64,000 bases of DNA from an uncultured Coriobacteriaceae bacterium (GTDB lineage Bacteria; Actinomycetota; Coriobacteriia; Coriobacteriales; Atopobiaceae). The position numbers were made by a program, and so were the translations under genes. Where the stretch lies: the NCBI GenBank assembly GCA_902793465.1, contig CADBDT010000015.1, positions 1 through 64,000 on the forward strand. Direction: 5' to 3'. Below, piece by piece: positions 1 through 8,940 of the stretch. How positions within the stretch are numbered: the stretch's first letter is position 1; each line of letters begins with the position of its first letter. Below the pieces are notes generated by a model. That model saw nothing but the letters and a program-made list of their open reading frames with translations, did no database searches and was not told where the DNA came from.

Positions 1-24
1 ATCAAGCGCGCATAGGCATCCGTC

Positions 25-2223
25 TCACTCTGCGGAATCGCCGGAATCGAGCATCTGGCGCTTTACGAGCTCGTGGAACAGGCCGCCCTTTGCCACCAGT
101 TCGTCGTAGGAACCTTCTTCGGCTATACGTCCGCCGTCGACCACTAGGATACGGTCGCAGTTGCGGACGGTCGAAAGGCGATGCGCGATCACCAGACGCG
201 TGCAGGCGAGTGCATCGAGCGATTCGCTCACGTGCTTCTGCGTCTTGTTGTCGAGCGCGCTGGTCGCCTCGTCGAACAGGAGGATGCGCCTGTTTCCGCA
301 TACGGCGCGCGCGATCAGCAACCGTTGGCGCTGCCCGCCCGACACGCCGCCCGAGCCTTCGGAGACGAGCGTCTGCATTCCCTGGGGCATCTTGCGGATG
401 TCGTCGGCGATGCCTGCCACCTCCGCGGCCGTCCACGCATCGTCGATGGTCGCGCCCGGCGTTGAGAGGGTTATGTTGCTCGCCATGTCGCCCATGAAGA
501 GCTTGCCGTCCTGGAGCACCGTGCCGATATGCTGGCGCAGGCTTCTGAGGTCTACCCGCTGTACGTCGTGGGGACCGTAGTATATGCTACCGCTGTCGGG
601 CGTCTCGAAGCCGAGCAGCAGGCGCAGGATGGTCGACTTTCCGCATCCGCTTTTGCCGACGAGCGCCACATACTCGCCGGGACGTACGGTAAACGACAGG
701 TCGCGCAGGATGGTGGGCCCGCCCTCGCCATAGCTGAATGTTACGTCCGATACCCTGATGCTGCCGTCGAGCGACTCAACGCTTGGCTTGCCCTCGTCGG
801 CCTCGGGTGCCGTCTCCAGAATCGGCAACACAAGGTCGAGCATGGGCTTTACCTCTGCGGTTTGGCCCGCGATCGAGGCGAATTCCATGAGCGCAAAGCT
901 GACCTGGCCGTACGCCGCGCTGAAGGCCATGAAGTCGGCGACGCTCACGTGCGTCTTAGCCGCATAGTAGTAGATGAACGCATTGCCGAGCAGCGCCACG
1001 AAAGCCACGAGTGGCTGCAGTGCGCGTAGGGCCCAGGGACGGTTGTAGGAGAGCTCCGCATATTCGGAGTAGGTCTTTGCCCATCGTGCGAAAGCCCTTT
1101 TCTCGGCGCCGGCCAGCTTTATCTTCGGCACGCCGTTCAGAAGGGCGCCTACGAGGCCGGATAGCCTGCTGTTCGCACGCTTGGCCTTCTTCTCGTAGCT
1201 CACGGTGGCGAGCGTGATGGAAACCGTGAGCACCACCTGCGCGGCGACGACGGCAAACGCCGGCAACGCCAGGGCAGGAGCGAAGGTAGTTATCTGCACG
1301 ATGTAGATGAGCGCGAACAACGACGTGAGTCCCGAGCCAAAGACGGCCGTGACCAACTTTTGGACCAGCGAGTACACATTGCCGATTCGGTTTGCCAGGT
1401 TGCCCGACGAGAACCGCTTGAAGAACGTCGCGGGCAGCGATAGCACGCGGGAGAAGATTGCCGCCTCGGTTACCACCTCCGCCTTCGTGGTCATGCTCGC
1501 CGTGACCAGGTTGCGGCAGATGGTCGTGAGCAAGCCGCATACCGTAGCCCCCAGCAGCAGCGCGGCTACGGGACCGATCAGCCCAAACTGACCCGAGGGC
1601 GCCACCAGCTGGAAGGCGATCTTGTTTGCCCAAGCTGGCGCCAGTCCGACGAGCGTCACGATCAGGGCCGCACCGATTACGGTCGCATAGTCGTGACGGT
1701 CGAAGAGGTCGAAGATGAAGAACACCAGATCGCGTATGCCAAGCGGCTTGGCCGGCAGGGGCTTGTAGAACAGGAGCGCCTCTTCGCAGATATGCTTCGC
1801 AACGGAATCCGTTACCTTTGACTTGCGTCCTGTCGAGGGATTCACGAAATAGTAGCCAGAGAGACCCCAAGGCAGCAGGGCAACGGCCTCTCCCGTGTCG
1901 AGGTGGGCGAGTATCGCTCCGTACGTTCTGCAATGCCAGCGCTTTTCCAGGCGTATCTTGCGACGCATGGTCGACGAGGGTCGGCAGAGCCAGTCGAGTC
2001 GCTCGTCGGGGTCATCCACGCCATCTGGTACGGCGCCGGGTTCTGCCTGCAAGTACTTTAGGCAGGTCTTTGCCGCCTTGTCGAGCGGGAGCTCGTCGTC
2101 GGCGAACGAGTCGCGCTGCTCCTTGCTGGACACGCTACGGGCGAGCTGCGCGTAAGCCTGCTCTTCCATGGCGTCGTTCAGCCTCGCCCTGGCTTCGATC
2201 TGTGTCTCGCATTTTTTAGTCAT
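25..2223 (-). CDS. NHLP-type bacteriocin export ABC transporter, permease/ATPase subunit without peptidase
   Basis: Half-size exporter of about 732 aa. It has an N-terminal region of about 165 residues without a C39 peptidase, a membrane domain at about 170-420, and an ABC ATPase. Visible motifs are Walker A GKSGCGKST (about 523-531), signature VSGGQ (about 627-631), Walker B ILLFDEATSALD and the switch His in IAHRLST. This layout matches the second ABC subunit of NHLP (nitrile-hydratase-leader peptide) export systems, which pairs with a peptidase-bearing subunit. The ATG at 2223 overlaps the stop of the upstream gene by 8 bp (ATGACTAA), so the two are translationally coupled; the longer frame to 2301 lies inside that gene. 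It is the last gene of the RiPP cluster and probably exports the acylated peptide as a heterodimer with its neighbour. Confidence 0.9.
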   Translation of the reverse strand: MTKKCETQIEARARLNDAMEEQAYAQLARSVSSKEQRDSFADDELPLDKAAKTCLKYLQAEPGAVPDGVDDPDERLDWLCRPSSTMRRKIRLEKRWHCRTYGAILAHLDTGEAVALLPWGLSGYYFVNPSTGRKSKVTDSVAKHICEEALLFYKPLPAKPLGIRDLVFFIFDLFDRHDYATVIGAALIVTLVGLAPAWANKIAFQLVAPSGQFGLIGPVAALLLGATVCGLLTTICRNLVTASMTTKAEVVTEAAIFSRVLSLPATFFKRFSSGNLANRIGNVYSLVQKLVTAVFGSGLTSLFALIYIVQITTFAPALALPAFAVVAAQVVLTVSITLATVSYEKKAKRANSRLSGLVGALLNGVPKIKLAGAEKRAFARWAKTYSEYAELSYNRPWALRALQPLVAFVALLGNAFIYYYAAKTHVSVADFMAFSAAYGQVSFALMEFASIAGQTAEVKPMLDLVLPILETAPEADEGKPSVESLDGSIRVSDVTFSYGEGGPTILRDLSFTVRPGEYVALVGKSGCGKSTILRLLLGFETPDSGSIYYGPHDVQRVDLRSLRQHIGTVLQDGKLFMGDMASNITLSTPGATIDDAWTAAEVAGIADDIRKMPQGMQTLVSEGSGGVSGGQRQRLLIARAVCGNRRILLFDEATSALDNKTQKHVSESLDALACTRLVIAHRLSTVRNCDRILVVDGGRIAEEGSYDELVAKGGLFHELVKRQMLDSGDSAE

Positions 2224-4372
2224 TGCGCACCAGCTCCGCATAGGCGCCGTTTCGGGACATGAGTTCGACGTGGGTTCCGCGTTCGACCACTTTGCCGTCA
2301 TCGAGGACGATGATCTCGTCGCAGTCGCGAATGGTGGAGAGACGGTGCGCCACCACGATGCACGTGATGCCGCGGCGACGAATGTTTCGGATGACCTCGG
2401 CTTCAGTCTGGGCGTCGAGCGCGCTCGTCGCCTCGTCGAGGATGATGATGGAGGGGTTGGCCGTCAGCGCACGCGCGATTTCCATGCGTTGTAGCTGGCC
2501 ACCCGAGAAGTTGCGTCCGCGTGGTGCGATCATGGACTGGTACCCGTCCTTGCGTACGGCGATTTCCTGGTGGATTCCCGCATCACGGCAGGCGAGGACC
2601 ACCTCGGAGTCCTCGATGGATGAGTCCCACAACGTCACGTTGTCGAGCACCGTGTCACTGAAGGTGACGATGTCTTGGTCGACGACGGAAAGCGACCCGC
2701 GCAGAAGGGGATGCGGCACTTGGTCCAGCGGGATTCCGTCGAACTCAACCGAACCTGACCACGGCACGTAGAGACCCGACACGAGCTTGGCGATGGTAGA
2801 CTTTCCGCTTCCTGATCCTCCGACGAGGGCAACCCATTGGCCGGGCTCAAGATGCAAGCTGAAGTTCTCGATGAGTGGCGGATCGAGTGGCGAGTAGCCG
2901 AACGTGAGGTCCTTGAGGTCAACGCGTCCGCTCAGTTTCGTTCGGTCGAGGCCTGCCGCCACGGGGCCCTCCTCGAAGTTTTCCTCGACGTCGGTCTTAT
3001 AGTGCATGACGTCTTCGATCCGCTCCATCTTGGTCTGCATCTCCTGAACCGTCTGACCGAGTCCGATCATTTGGTTCATGGGCGTCATGAACGAGGACAG
3101 GAATCCCGTGAACGCAAGCAGGGATCCAGGTGAGAACTTGCCCTCCACGATGAGCCAGATTCCCAGCACCAGCACGATGATGTTGGCGAGCTTCGTGATG
3201 GCTTGGGGTATCGTGCCCAGGTACTCGTTGACCAGGGTCGTGTCGGCCGCGATGTCGTAGTTGGCCGCTTGGTAACCCGACCACCGATCGAAGAAGGTGG
3301 CCTCGGCGCCTGCCGCCTTTATGGTCTCGATCATCTCCATGCCGTTGACCGTCGTGGAATGCAGCCTTCCCCCGGCGTTTGCGCTGGCACGTGTGTAGTT
3401 GACGCGCTTCTTCGACACATAGGCGGCTGCGAGGGCGCTGAGCAGTATGGACGCTACGCCCACGATGGTCAGAGGAATGCTGTAGTCAAGCATGATGCCG
3501 AGGTAGAGCAGCAGGAGGACGGTGTTTATCAGGACCGGCGCCAGCTGCCCGACGAGTGTGGCTGCAACCTTCTCGTTGTCGGATTGGCGCATCTGCAGGT
3601 CGCCGACCATCCGCTGTGCATAGAACCCGACGGGCAGTCGTAGCAGATGGTTCATGAAGCGCGCCGACGACACGACGGCCGACTTGCCTTGGATGCTCAC
3701 CAGGTAGTGGGCGTTAAGCACCGAGACGACTCCCGACACGAGCGCGAGCACGAGCATGAGCAGCGCCAGGTTTTCTGACCAATCCGGGTTCTCGCCGGTC
3801 AGGATGCGGTCCATGAACAACTGGCCGAGTGACGTGGTCGCAATTGTCACCATCGACATTATGGCGGCGGTCATCATGACGAACGCGATGGAGGACTTGA
3901 ACCCCGAGAGGCGCTCGAACGCGAACCTCAGGGTGTTCGGCTTCTCTCCGCCCGGCTCGAAGGAGTCGGTCTTCTCGAACAGGAGGACGGTCCCGTCGTA
4001 GGCCGCCTCGAATTCCGTCAGCGCGACCTTGACCTGCCCGTTGGCGGGGTCGTTGAGGTACACCTTGTTTCCCTTCACGCCGCGTACCACGACGAAGCTG
4101 CCCCTCTTCCACAGCGCTATGCAGGGCAGGTGCTCCTCCTTCTCGAGGTCGGCTGCGCTCATCTTGGCGGAATCGGCGGTCAGTCCGTGGATGCCCGCTG
4201 CCCTGAAGAGGTGTTCGACCCTCACGCCGTTCCGCGATACGCCACAATCCGTCCGCATCTGTTCGAGCGGAACCCAGCGGCCGTAATACGCCAAAATCAT
4301 GGACAGGCATGCGGCGCCGCACTCCAGCGCCTCCATCTGCATGACCTGCGGAACTCTTGCGACCCTAGCCAT
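2216..4372 (-). CDS. NHLP-type bacteriocin export ABC transporter with N-terminal C39 peptidase-like domain
   Basis: 718 aa. Order: C39 peptidase-like domain (about 1-130), six-helix membrane domain (about 160-440), ABC ATPase (Walker A GGSGSGKST at about 518-526, signature FSGGQ, Walker B IIILDEATSALD). C39 domains normally cut the leader after a Gly-Gly motif during export. The oxyanion Gln12 and nucleophile Cys18 (QMEALECGAACL) and Asp108 (NDPANG) are present, but the residue expected to be the catalytic His reads Ser92 (RGSFVVV; codon 4097-4099). It may therefore be unable to cleave, or it uses another base. A good RBS (GGAGG, 8 nt) precedes the ATG. It lies 39 bp downstream of the HlyD-like gene and overlaps the next exporter gene. 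The family call is firm; peptidase activity is uncertain. Confidence 0.92.
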   Translation of the reverse strand: MARVARVPQVMQMEALECGAACLSMILAYYGRWVPLEQMRTDCGVSRNGVRVEHLFRAAGIHGLTADSAKMSAADLEKEEHLPCIALWKRGSFVVVRGVKGNKVYLNDPANGQVKVALTEFEAAYDGTVLLFEKTDSFEPGGEKPNTLRFAFERLSGFKSSIAFVMMTAAIMSMVTIATTSLGQLFMDRILTGENPDWSENLALLMLVLALVSGVVSVLNAHYLVSIQGKSAVVSSARFMNHLLRLPVGFYAQRMVGDLQMRQSDNEKVAATLVGQLAPVLINTVLLLLYLGIMLDYSIPLTIVGVASILLSALAAAYVSKKRVNYTRASANAGGRLHSTTVNGMEMIETIKAAGAEATFFDRWSGYQAANYDIAADTTLVNEYLGTIPQAITKLANIIVLVLGIWLIVEGKFSPGSLLAFTGFLSSFMTPMNQMIGLGQTVQEMQTKMERIEDVMHYKTDVEENFEEGPVAAGLDRTKLSGRVDLKDLTFGYSPLDPPLIENFSLHLEPGQWVALVGGSGSGKSTIAKLVSGLYVPWSGSVEFDGIPLDQVPHPLLRGSLSVVDQDIVTFSDTVLDNVTLWDSSIEDSEVVLACRDAGIHQEIAVRKDGYQSMIAPRGRNFSGGQLQRMEIARALTANPSIIILDEATSALDAQTEAEVIRNIRRRGITCIVVAHRLSTIRDCDEIIVLDDGKVVERGTHVELMSRNGAYAELVRND

Positions 4373-4411
4373 GGTTTGCCTGCCTCCGTTGTGTTGTGCC
4401 GGCCGTCATCG

Positions 4412-4867
4412 CTATTTCCTGAGCAGTAGGCTTATCGGTGCGATTCTCTCCACCGTTATCTCCATGGAGAGCGGCACGTCCTGGGGCAGTTTGGAAACAT
4501 CGCCTTCAAAGGTTATCTGGTAGGCCCAGTCCCCCTGCATCAGCGCGCCGACCAGATAGTCACCGGTTGCGATTTTGCTCGCCTCGGAGCGCGAGATCGG
4601 AAGGGTGGAGATCTTGCTGACTTTGAGCTTCGTGCCGTCGACCTCGGCCTCGTCGCCTACGTGCATCTTTTCGATGTCCCCCTCCGAGAGGAAGCAAATA
4701 GCCTGGCCGTTGATAACGGCGGTCTTCGTCGGTACCCTTGTCGCGATGGTTCCGAAAATGCCCCAGGCCAGAAGCCCCGCGAGCAATGCGGCGAACGCAA
4801 CGAGTGCCACCCATACGCTCGGTGGGGTGATGCGCACGCTCTTCTCGAGTTCGTCAGCGCTATGCAT
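4412..4867 (-). CDS. short HlyD/membrane-fusion-like accessory protein of the RiPP exporter
   Basis: About 151 aa, starting at the ATG at 4867, which has a strong GGAGGAGG RBS about 10 nt upstream; a longer frame to 4951 lacks one. Residues about 15-40 form one transmembrane helix after a short cytoplasmic N-terminus (VRITPPSVW, then a hydrophobic run ending WGIFGTIATRV). This start matches NHLP-system secretion proteins of the HlyD type. The rest (about 110 aa) is a small beta-rich extracytoplasmic domain, and the long coiled-coil hairpin of full HlyD proteins is missing. It precedes the two exporter genes and presumably forms the outer-face adaptor of that ABC complex. The role is inferred from context and the N-terminal match. 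Confidence 0.65.
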   Translation of the reverse strand: MHSADELEKSVRITPPSVWVALVAFAALLAGLLAWGIFGTIATRVPTKTAVINGQAICFLSEGDIEKMHVGDEAEVDGTKLKVSKISTLPISRSEASKIATGDYLVGALMQGDWAYQITFEGDVSKLPQDVPLSMEITVERIAPISLLLRK

Positions 4868-4978
4868 GTCGCCCAATACCTCCTCCGATGTTCCTGGGGG
4901 CTCAAGCCTCGACCAGGAGATGACGCAACTAAAACTTATGGAATGCCTCATCAGCGATTATAGCGATGGAAGACCCAC

Positions 4979-5188
4979 GGTGACCTTCCACAGGTCGGCC
5001 GGCGGGACGCCCCGGCTCATGCGCGGGCAGGGCGCTCGTCGCTCGGGCGCGGCAGGGCGGCGAACTCGCCCGCCCAGAGGGCGTGCTCAAACAGCGCCGC
5101 CCTCCCGCTGCGCCCTCGCTCCTCGCTGCCCGCGAAATGAGCCGGGGCGTCCCGCCGGCCGACCTGTGGAAGGTAACCATCCATGGTA
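4979..5188. repeat. large imperfect palindrome (about 210 bp) inside the RiPP cluster
   Basis: The left arm starts GACCTTCCACAGGTCGGCCG and the right arm ends with its complement, CGGCCGACCTGTGGAAGG. Pairing continues inward through GGGACGCCCCGGCTCAT and the GC-rich middle (gcgctcgtcgctcgggcgcgg against cgccctcgctcc). The centre holds GTGCTCAAACAG, a string shared with the palindromes at 32924-33042 and 35330-35462. The element lies in a 434-bp gap (4868-5301) with no other coding signal. It may be a MITE-like or REP-like element or a strong transcriptional barrier; the sequence shows only the inverted repeat. Confidence 0.75.
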
Positions 5189-5301
5189 TTTGCTCGAGTA
5201 TCGCTTGCCCAGCTCAATGGACAGAATCGAGATCGGACTGTATGCTGGGCGAAGAAGGGGGAGTGCCATGCATCCGTTTCAAGCCGTCTTGCTTATGCTC
5301 G

Positions 5302-5883
5302 TTATGGGCGCCGTGATTTGCGCGGTGTGGATGAGCGTTCGGTCTTCGATCGAAGAACGGCGCAACAGGGCGAAGGATGAAAACGTGAGGACGGGGCCTG
5401 CCTCTGCACCGGCCTCCTGGAGAGGGCGCTCGCGTAGTACTTGCCGTCGGGCTCTCGCCTCACGGTGACGCTGTAGACATATCCGACCTCGCGACTCACC
5501 CTCGCCTTGACCAGGCCGTCCACGTAGGGCAGTACGACGTGCCTGGGGTCCGCCACGAAGGCTCTCCCGGACGGTTTGCCGGTGTAGGACCCCCGGTAGC
5601 GGTCCGACCTCTCCGTGCGGGGTACGGGAGGTTCGTCCAGCGGCCGCTCCTCCAGCGCGCGCGGGTCCTCGGGGAACGGGTCGGTAATGCGTCCGCGCAC
5701 GTACGCCTGCTGCTCGACGCACGTCGCCCACGACATTATGCTGCTCGCGCGGGAGCGGTAGCGCCTCGGGGGCTGCGCGAGCAGGCGCATGGCGTGGCGG
5801 CAGAGCCTCGACCTGTCCAGCTCGACGCCGAGGCCAGCGAGCGTTCCCACGAGGTGCGCCATGGCGGAGGTGACGTCGCCCAT
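5302..5883 (-). pseudogene. degenerate TnpB-like (IS200/IS605 accessory) remnant
   Basis: An open frame of up to 193 aa with no convincing RBS. The stretch at about residues 95-160 (RGSYTG, then VVLPYVDGLVKARV, then VTVRREPDGKYYASAL) resembles the beta-barrel part of IS605-family TnpB/OrfB proteins, where LPKLGxVKxR and SVxREPDGRYYxS are typical. The RuvC domain and zinc finger that should follow are absent, and the flanks look like unrelated reading-through sequence. It is therefore a broken fragment, not a working nuclease. It sits between the ACP gene and the exporter genes of the RiPP cluster, which suggests past transposition. I am only moderately sure of the family. Confidence 0.45.
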
Positions 5884-6161
5884 GTAGCCAAATTTAGGGA
5901 CGCGTCCCGGGACAGGTCTTTTTCAGGCACGCCGTGGCATGTCGAGACGGCATGTCGCGTCGAGGAGATACTCTCGTCGCTTGAGGTCCGCTAGGCCCCA
6001 AATATGGGTTAGCGGGATGAGCGGCCGAGGTCGCAACTAGGGGAAGGTCCCCCAGCCGCAGCCTCGGCCACCCATCCGTTTGACTCATCTTTAGGGACTG
6101 TCCCCCCAGTCGCAACTCCGTGATGGTCTGCACGCCGACGCCAACCGCCACGTAAGTGTCG
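5884..6161. other. intergenic mosaic of repeat fragments
   Basis: No gene is supported here. The gap holds short pieces of elements found whole elsewhere in the window: TTTGACTCATCTTTAGGGAC (about 6082-6101) matches the inner end of the IS1595-type inverted repeat at 24234-24778, and GGGACTGTCCCCCC plus CGCAACT resemble the GGGGACAGTCCCC hairpins at 26638-26676 and 51570-51643. A small open frame at 5894-6151 covers these repeats and has no RBS, so I reject it. Confidence 0.5.
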
Positions 6162-6443
6162 TTATGAGGAAGCTTCCGGCTCCGCTTGCGAACCCGAGGT
6201 GCGACTCTCGACCAAGTCTATTACGTCGCCAACGGTGGCGAGCTGCAAGTACTCAATCCGTCCCAGCTTAATGTGAAAGGTCTCCTCCAGCATCACGGCG
6301 AGAAACAGCATTTGCATGGACGAGAAGCCCAAGTCCTTGAGCAATTCCTTTTCCTCGCTAATGTCCGATACGCTGTCGGCAAAGCGGTTGTCCATTTTCA
6401 CCGCGATCTCTTTGAGCTTCTCCAGAATCTCCGCTCGGCTCAT
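6162..6443 (-). CDS. acyl carrier protein of the RiPP cluster
   Basis: 93 aa, acidic and helical, typical ACP length. The phosphopantetheine site is LGFSSMQ, with Ser42 in the position of the Ser of the usual DSL motif; the preceding Asp is replaced by Ser. The ATG overlaps the stop of the upstream acyl-AMP ligase by 4 bp (ATGA), so ligase and ACP are coupled and very likely partners: the ligase would load an acyl group onto this carrier. With a GNAT enzyme upstream, the simplest model is that the acyl-ACP serves as donor for acylation of the Nif11-type precursor peptide. The ACP identity is clear from sequence; the acyl chain is unknown. Confidence 0.85.
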   Translation of the reverse strand: MSRAEILEKLKEIAVKMDNRFADSVSDISEEKELLKDLGFSSMQMLFLAVMLEETFHIKLGRIEYLQLATVGDVIDLVESRTSGSQAEPEASS

Positions 6444-7957
6444 AGCTTGTGCCTCACGATCTTCATGCTGGGAGTGCGCTCGAAGTCACGGTCGCGGACG
6501 GTGATGCGGCTTACCTGCTCGGAAGGATCCTGCTGACGGTTGGTGTCCCAGAGCCTTTCCAGCGCCGCCTGTGCCGGATCGGCACCGAGCTGCTCCAACT
6601 CCGTCTCGCGCAGCACGACCTCAAGCGCCAAAACGTGCCTGCCGTCTTCCTCCACGGCCTCGAACACCTCGCTGTCCTGCACGAAGGACAGCGCGTTGAA
6701 GTGAGCCTCCAGCTGCACGGGATAGATGCTCACGCCATTATCGAGCTTGATGATCTCCTTGGTGCGCCCGGTCATATACAGGAAGCCGTCCTCGTCCAGC
6801 TGCACGAGGTCGCCGGTGCGGAACCATCCGTCTTCCGTAAGCCCTTCCTCGTCGCCCCCGACGTAGCAGGTGAGCAGGTTGCGGCCCTTGAGCCACAGCT
6901 CGCCGTCCACGATCTTCAGCTCCAGCTCGGGATACAGCAGGCCTATGGAGTCGGGCTTGCTCAGCGGCTCACCGTTGCCCGACACCAGGTTGGCGGCCTC
7001 CGTGAGGCCATACCCGGGCAGAATCGTAACCCCAAGAAGGTGATACTCCTCAATCAGATAGGACGGCATGGGAGCTGCGCCGCTGATAATCGTTTTGAGC
7101 GACGTCCCAAAGATGTTGCGTCCGAGCGTCTTGTACAGCTTGAGCGCCAGCTCAACGAGGGCGGGAACCACCACGAGGATGGTGGGATTAAACGCCAGCA
7201 TGTCCTGGACCATGTTCTTTGGGGACTCGGAGATGAACATGGTGCTTCCGGTGTATATCGACGTAAGCAGGTTGCGAATGAGCCCAAAGGTGTGAGAGAG
7301 CGGCAGTAGCAGCAGGTAACGCTGTTCAAACGGCTCCTTCGCGCAATAACAGCCGTTCATTATGCCGCGCACCATCGCCGTATGGGATAGCAACGCACCC
7401 TTGCGCCTGCCAGTGGTGCCACCGGTCAGCATTATTACGCACGGGTCGTCGGGCTGCGGCAAAAACATGGGAACATCCGCCTCGGCACGGCGATCCGTAC
7501 TGAGCACGGCAAGGCCAGAAATTCGCTCACAAAGAGGCTCGCACATCTCCTGCAGCTCCGGCTGCGCCAGGAGCTTCGTGGCTTCCATCCTGCGACAGCA
7601 GTCCTCGATTTCCTGGTCGCTGTATTGTGGCGGAAGAACCACCGCCACACCGCCCAGCGTCACGATTGCAAAGAACGCACATGCGAAGTCGATGGAGTTG
7701 GCGCACACGAGCGCAATGCGCTCTCCCGACTTGCAGCCTGCCTTTGCCAAAGCGCTTCGCCGTGCCGCAATCTCGCGGTCAAGCTCGCCATAGGTTAACG
7801 AGCTTCCCGCATAGGTGAGCGCCACGCGGCCCTCGTACTCCGTCGCACAGCGCTTCCACATTTGGCAAAGATCGCCGTCGTCGACGATTCGGGCAAAAGT
7901 CTGAGCGTCCGTATACTTGCGAAAACGATCCGCGTCACCCAAACAATGGTCCAGCAT
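6440..7957 (-). CDS. AMP-dependent acyl ligase (acyl-ACP synthetase-like)
   Basis: About 505 aa, ANL superfamily. Visible motifs are the P-loop MLTGGTTGRRKGALLS, the adenine motif PGYGLTEAAN, WFRTGDLVQLDEDGFLYMTGR (ATP ribose and hinge region) and the C-terminal lysine region RTPSMKIVRHKL. The enzyme activates a carboxylic acid as acyl-AMP and passes it to a thiol, here most likely the coupled ACP at 6162. I chose the ATG at 7957 (AGGGG just upstream); ATG 7999 with GGAAG is an alternative, and the frame further up is inside the GNAT gene. The gene overlaps the GNAT gene by 23 bp. The substrate is not readable from sequence; a fatty acid is inferred from the cluster. Confidence 0.85.
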   Translation of the reverse strand: MLDHCLGDADRFRKYTDAQTFARIVDDGDLCQMWKRCATEYEGRVALTYAGSSLTYGELDREIAARRSALAKAGCKSGERIALVCANSIDFACAFFAIVTLGGVAVVLPPQYSDQEIEDCCRRMEATKLLAQPELQEMCEPLCERISGLAVLSTDRRAEADVPMFLPQPDDPCVIMLTGGTTGRRKGALLSHTAMVRGIMNGCYCAKEPFEQRYLLLLPLSHTFGLIRNLLTSIYTGSTMFISESPKNMVQDMLAFNPTILVVVPALVELALKLYKTLGRNIFGTSLKTIISGAAPMPSYLIEEYHLLGVTILPGYGLTEAANLVSGNGEPLSKPDSIGLLYPELELKIVDGELWLKGRNLLTCYVGGDEEGLTEDGWFRTGDLVQLDEDGFLYMTGRTKEIIKLDNGVSIYPVQLEAHFNALSFVQDSEVFEAVEEDGRHVLALEVVLRETELEQLGADPAQAALERLWDTNRQQDPSEQVSRITVRDRDFERTPSMKIVRHKL

Positions 7958-8843
7958 CCCCACCCCTTTCTCTCCTGTAGCACCTTGTAACTCGTTCATC
8001 AAAGTGCACTTCCTTTTCCAGGGTCTTTCTGATTCTGTTTGACTCCGTGTTGCTCGGATAGATGGCAAAGGCCCAACGGTGGTATCCGCGCTCAAAGAAG
8101 CGATCCACCGAATACACGAACGGAAGCAGGACCGCACCAAACCCACGGCCATCCGCCGAACTTGCCATCTGCTCAAAGACTACGCTGTTGTGATCCTGCT
8201 GGGTCAGCAGCGAGTATGCAAGCAGCTTCCCGTCCTTTACGGCGGCGCAGCTCAAGTCCATAGACAGCTTTTTTGTCGCGCCCCGAAAGAAACCCGACGG
8301 ATCCAAGGGGTTTTGGAACGAGGAAGTGTGCGACTCGCGGACCTGCCGCAGAATGTCCTCGTCGGCATCCGCGAAGGAAACCGCCTCGCAGCCGGTTCTT
8401 TGCAGCAGGGAGCAGCACGCATCGAAGCGCTGCGTATCTTTGACTCTTTGCCACGCCTGCTTCTGTGAGCTATCGAAGTTAAAGGTGTGTATGCTCTCGG
8501 TGGAGGCAAAGCCCAAACGTTCGCATACGGCATCTACCGCCGCAAAAAAGGGGTGCCGCTCCGGGACCGAGACGAGAACGTCGCGCTCCGCCGTCCGAAC
8601 AATATGCGACACAAGGGAAGAGAAGATGCCGCTACGGCGATACTGGGGCTTTGTATACGCGTACAGAACGCATTCCCGCTGGCCGTCTATTTCCGTGCAA
8701 ATAAAGCCCCGATACGTGTTCCCCGCTCTTTCGCAGTACATTCTGCCAAGTTCCGACGCCTTCCGGATGCACGAGTCGGAAAAGGCGGTACGGGCGTCGG
8801 AGAAGGCAATCAGGTACTGTGTGTCGGTCATCTCCGATATCAT
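7935..8843 (-). CDS. tandem GNAT-family acyltransferase, candidate peptide acylase
   Basis: About 302 aa. The N-terminal half has a recognisable GNAT acyl-CoA-binding segment (KPQYRRSGIFSSLV, about 85-98), and the C-terminal half has the feel of a second GNAT fold (GRGFGAVLLPFVYSV and a trailing beta region), so I read it as a double-GNAT protein. The start at ATG 8843 has GGAG 6 nt upstream; the frame extends to 8891 but that part lies in a terminator-like hairpin. In lipidated RiPPs known as selidamides a GNAT maturase attaches a fatty acyl group to Lys or Orn of an NHLP/Nif11-leader peptide. Position directly after the precursor and before the acyl ligase/ACP supports that role here, by inference. 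Confidence 0.7.
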   Translation of the reverse strand: MISEMTDTQYLIAFSDARTAFSDSCIRKASELGRMYCERAGNTYRGFICTEIDGQRECVLYAYTKPQYRRSGIFSSLVSHIVRTAERDVLVSVPERHPFFAAVDAVCERLGFASTESIHTFNFDSSQKQAWQRVKDTQRFDACCSLLQRTGCEAVSFADADEDILRQVRESHTSSFQNPLDPSGFFRGATKKLSMDLSCAAVKDGKLLAYSLLTQQDHNSVVFEQMASSADGRGFGAVLLPFVYSVDRFFERGYHRWAFAIYPSNTESNRIRKTLEKEVHFDERVTRCYRRERGGDAGPLFG

Positions 8844-8875
8844 ATGTGCTCCACATCGACGGATGGCTGACATTA

Positions 8876-8915
8876 GAAAAACAGGCGGCAACGCACATAC
8901 TACTGCATTGCCGCC
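8876..8915 (-). terminator. hairpin with T-run between precursor and GNAT gene (attenuator)
   Basis: Read on the minus strand, a stem GGCGGCAATGCA / TGCGTTGCCGCC with an 8-nt loop is followed by TGTTTTT. This is a rho-independent terminator placed after the precursor and before the downstream genes. Partial readthrough would give much precursor mRNA and little maturation enzyme, an arrangement common in peptide clusters. Confidence 0.7.
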
Positions 8916-8940
8916 ATGACACAGTTTCTACGTAACTGAA

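Noticed and set aside
5894-6151. 85-aa frame between ACP and TnpB remnant
   Set aside because: Covers fragments of dispersed repeats, has no RBS and no recognisable domain.
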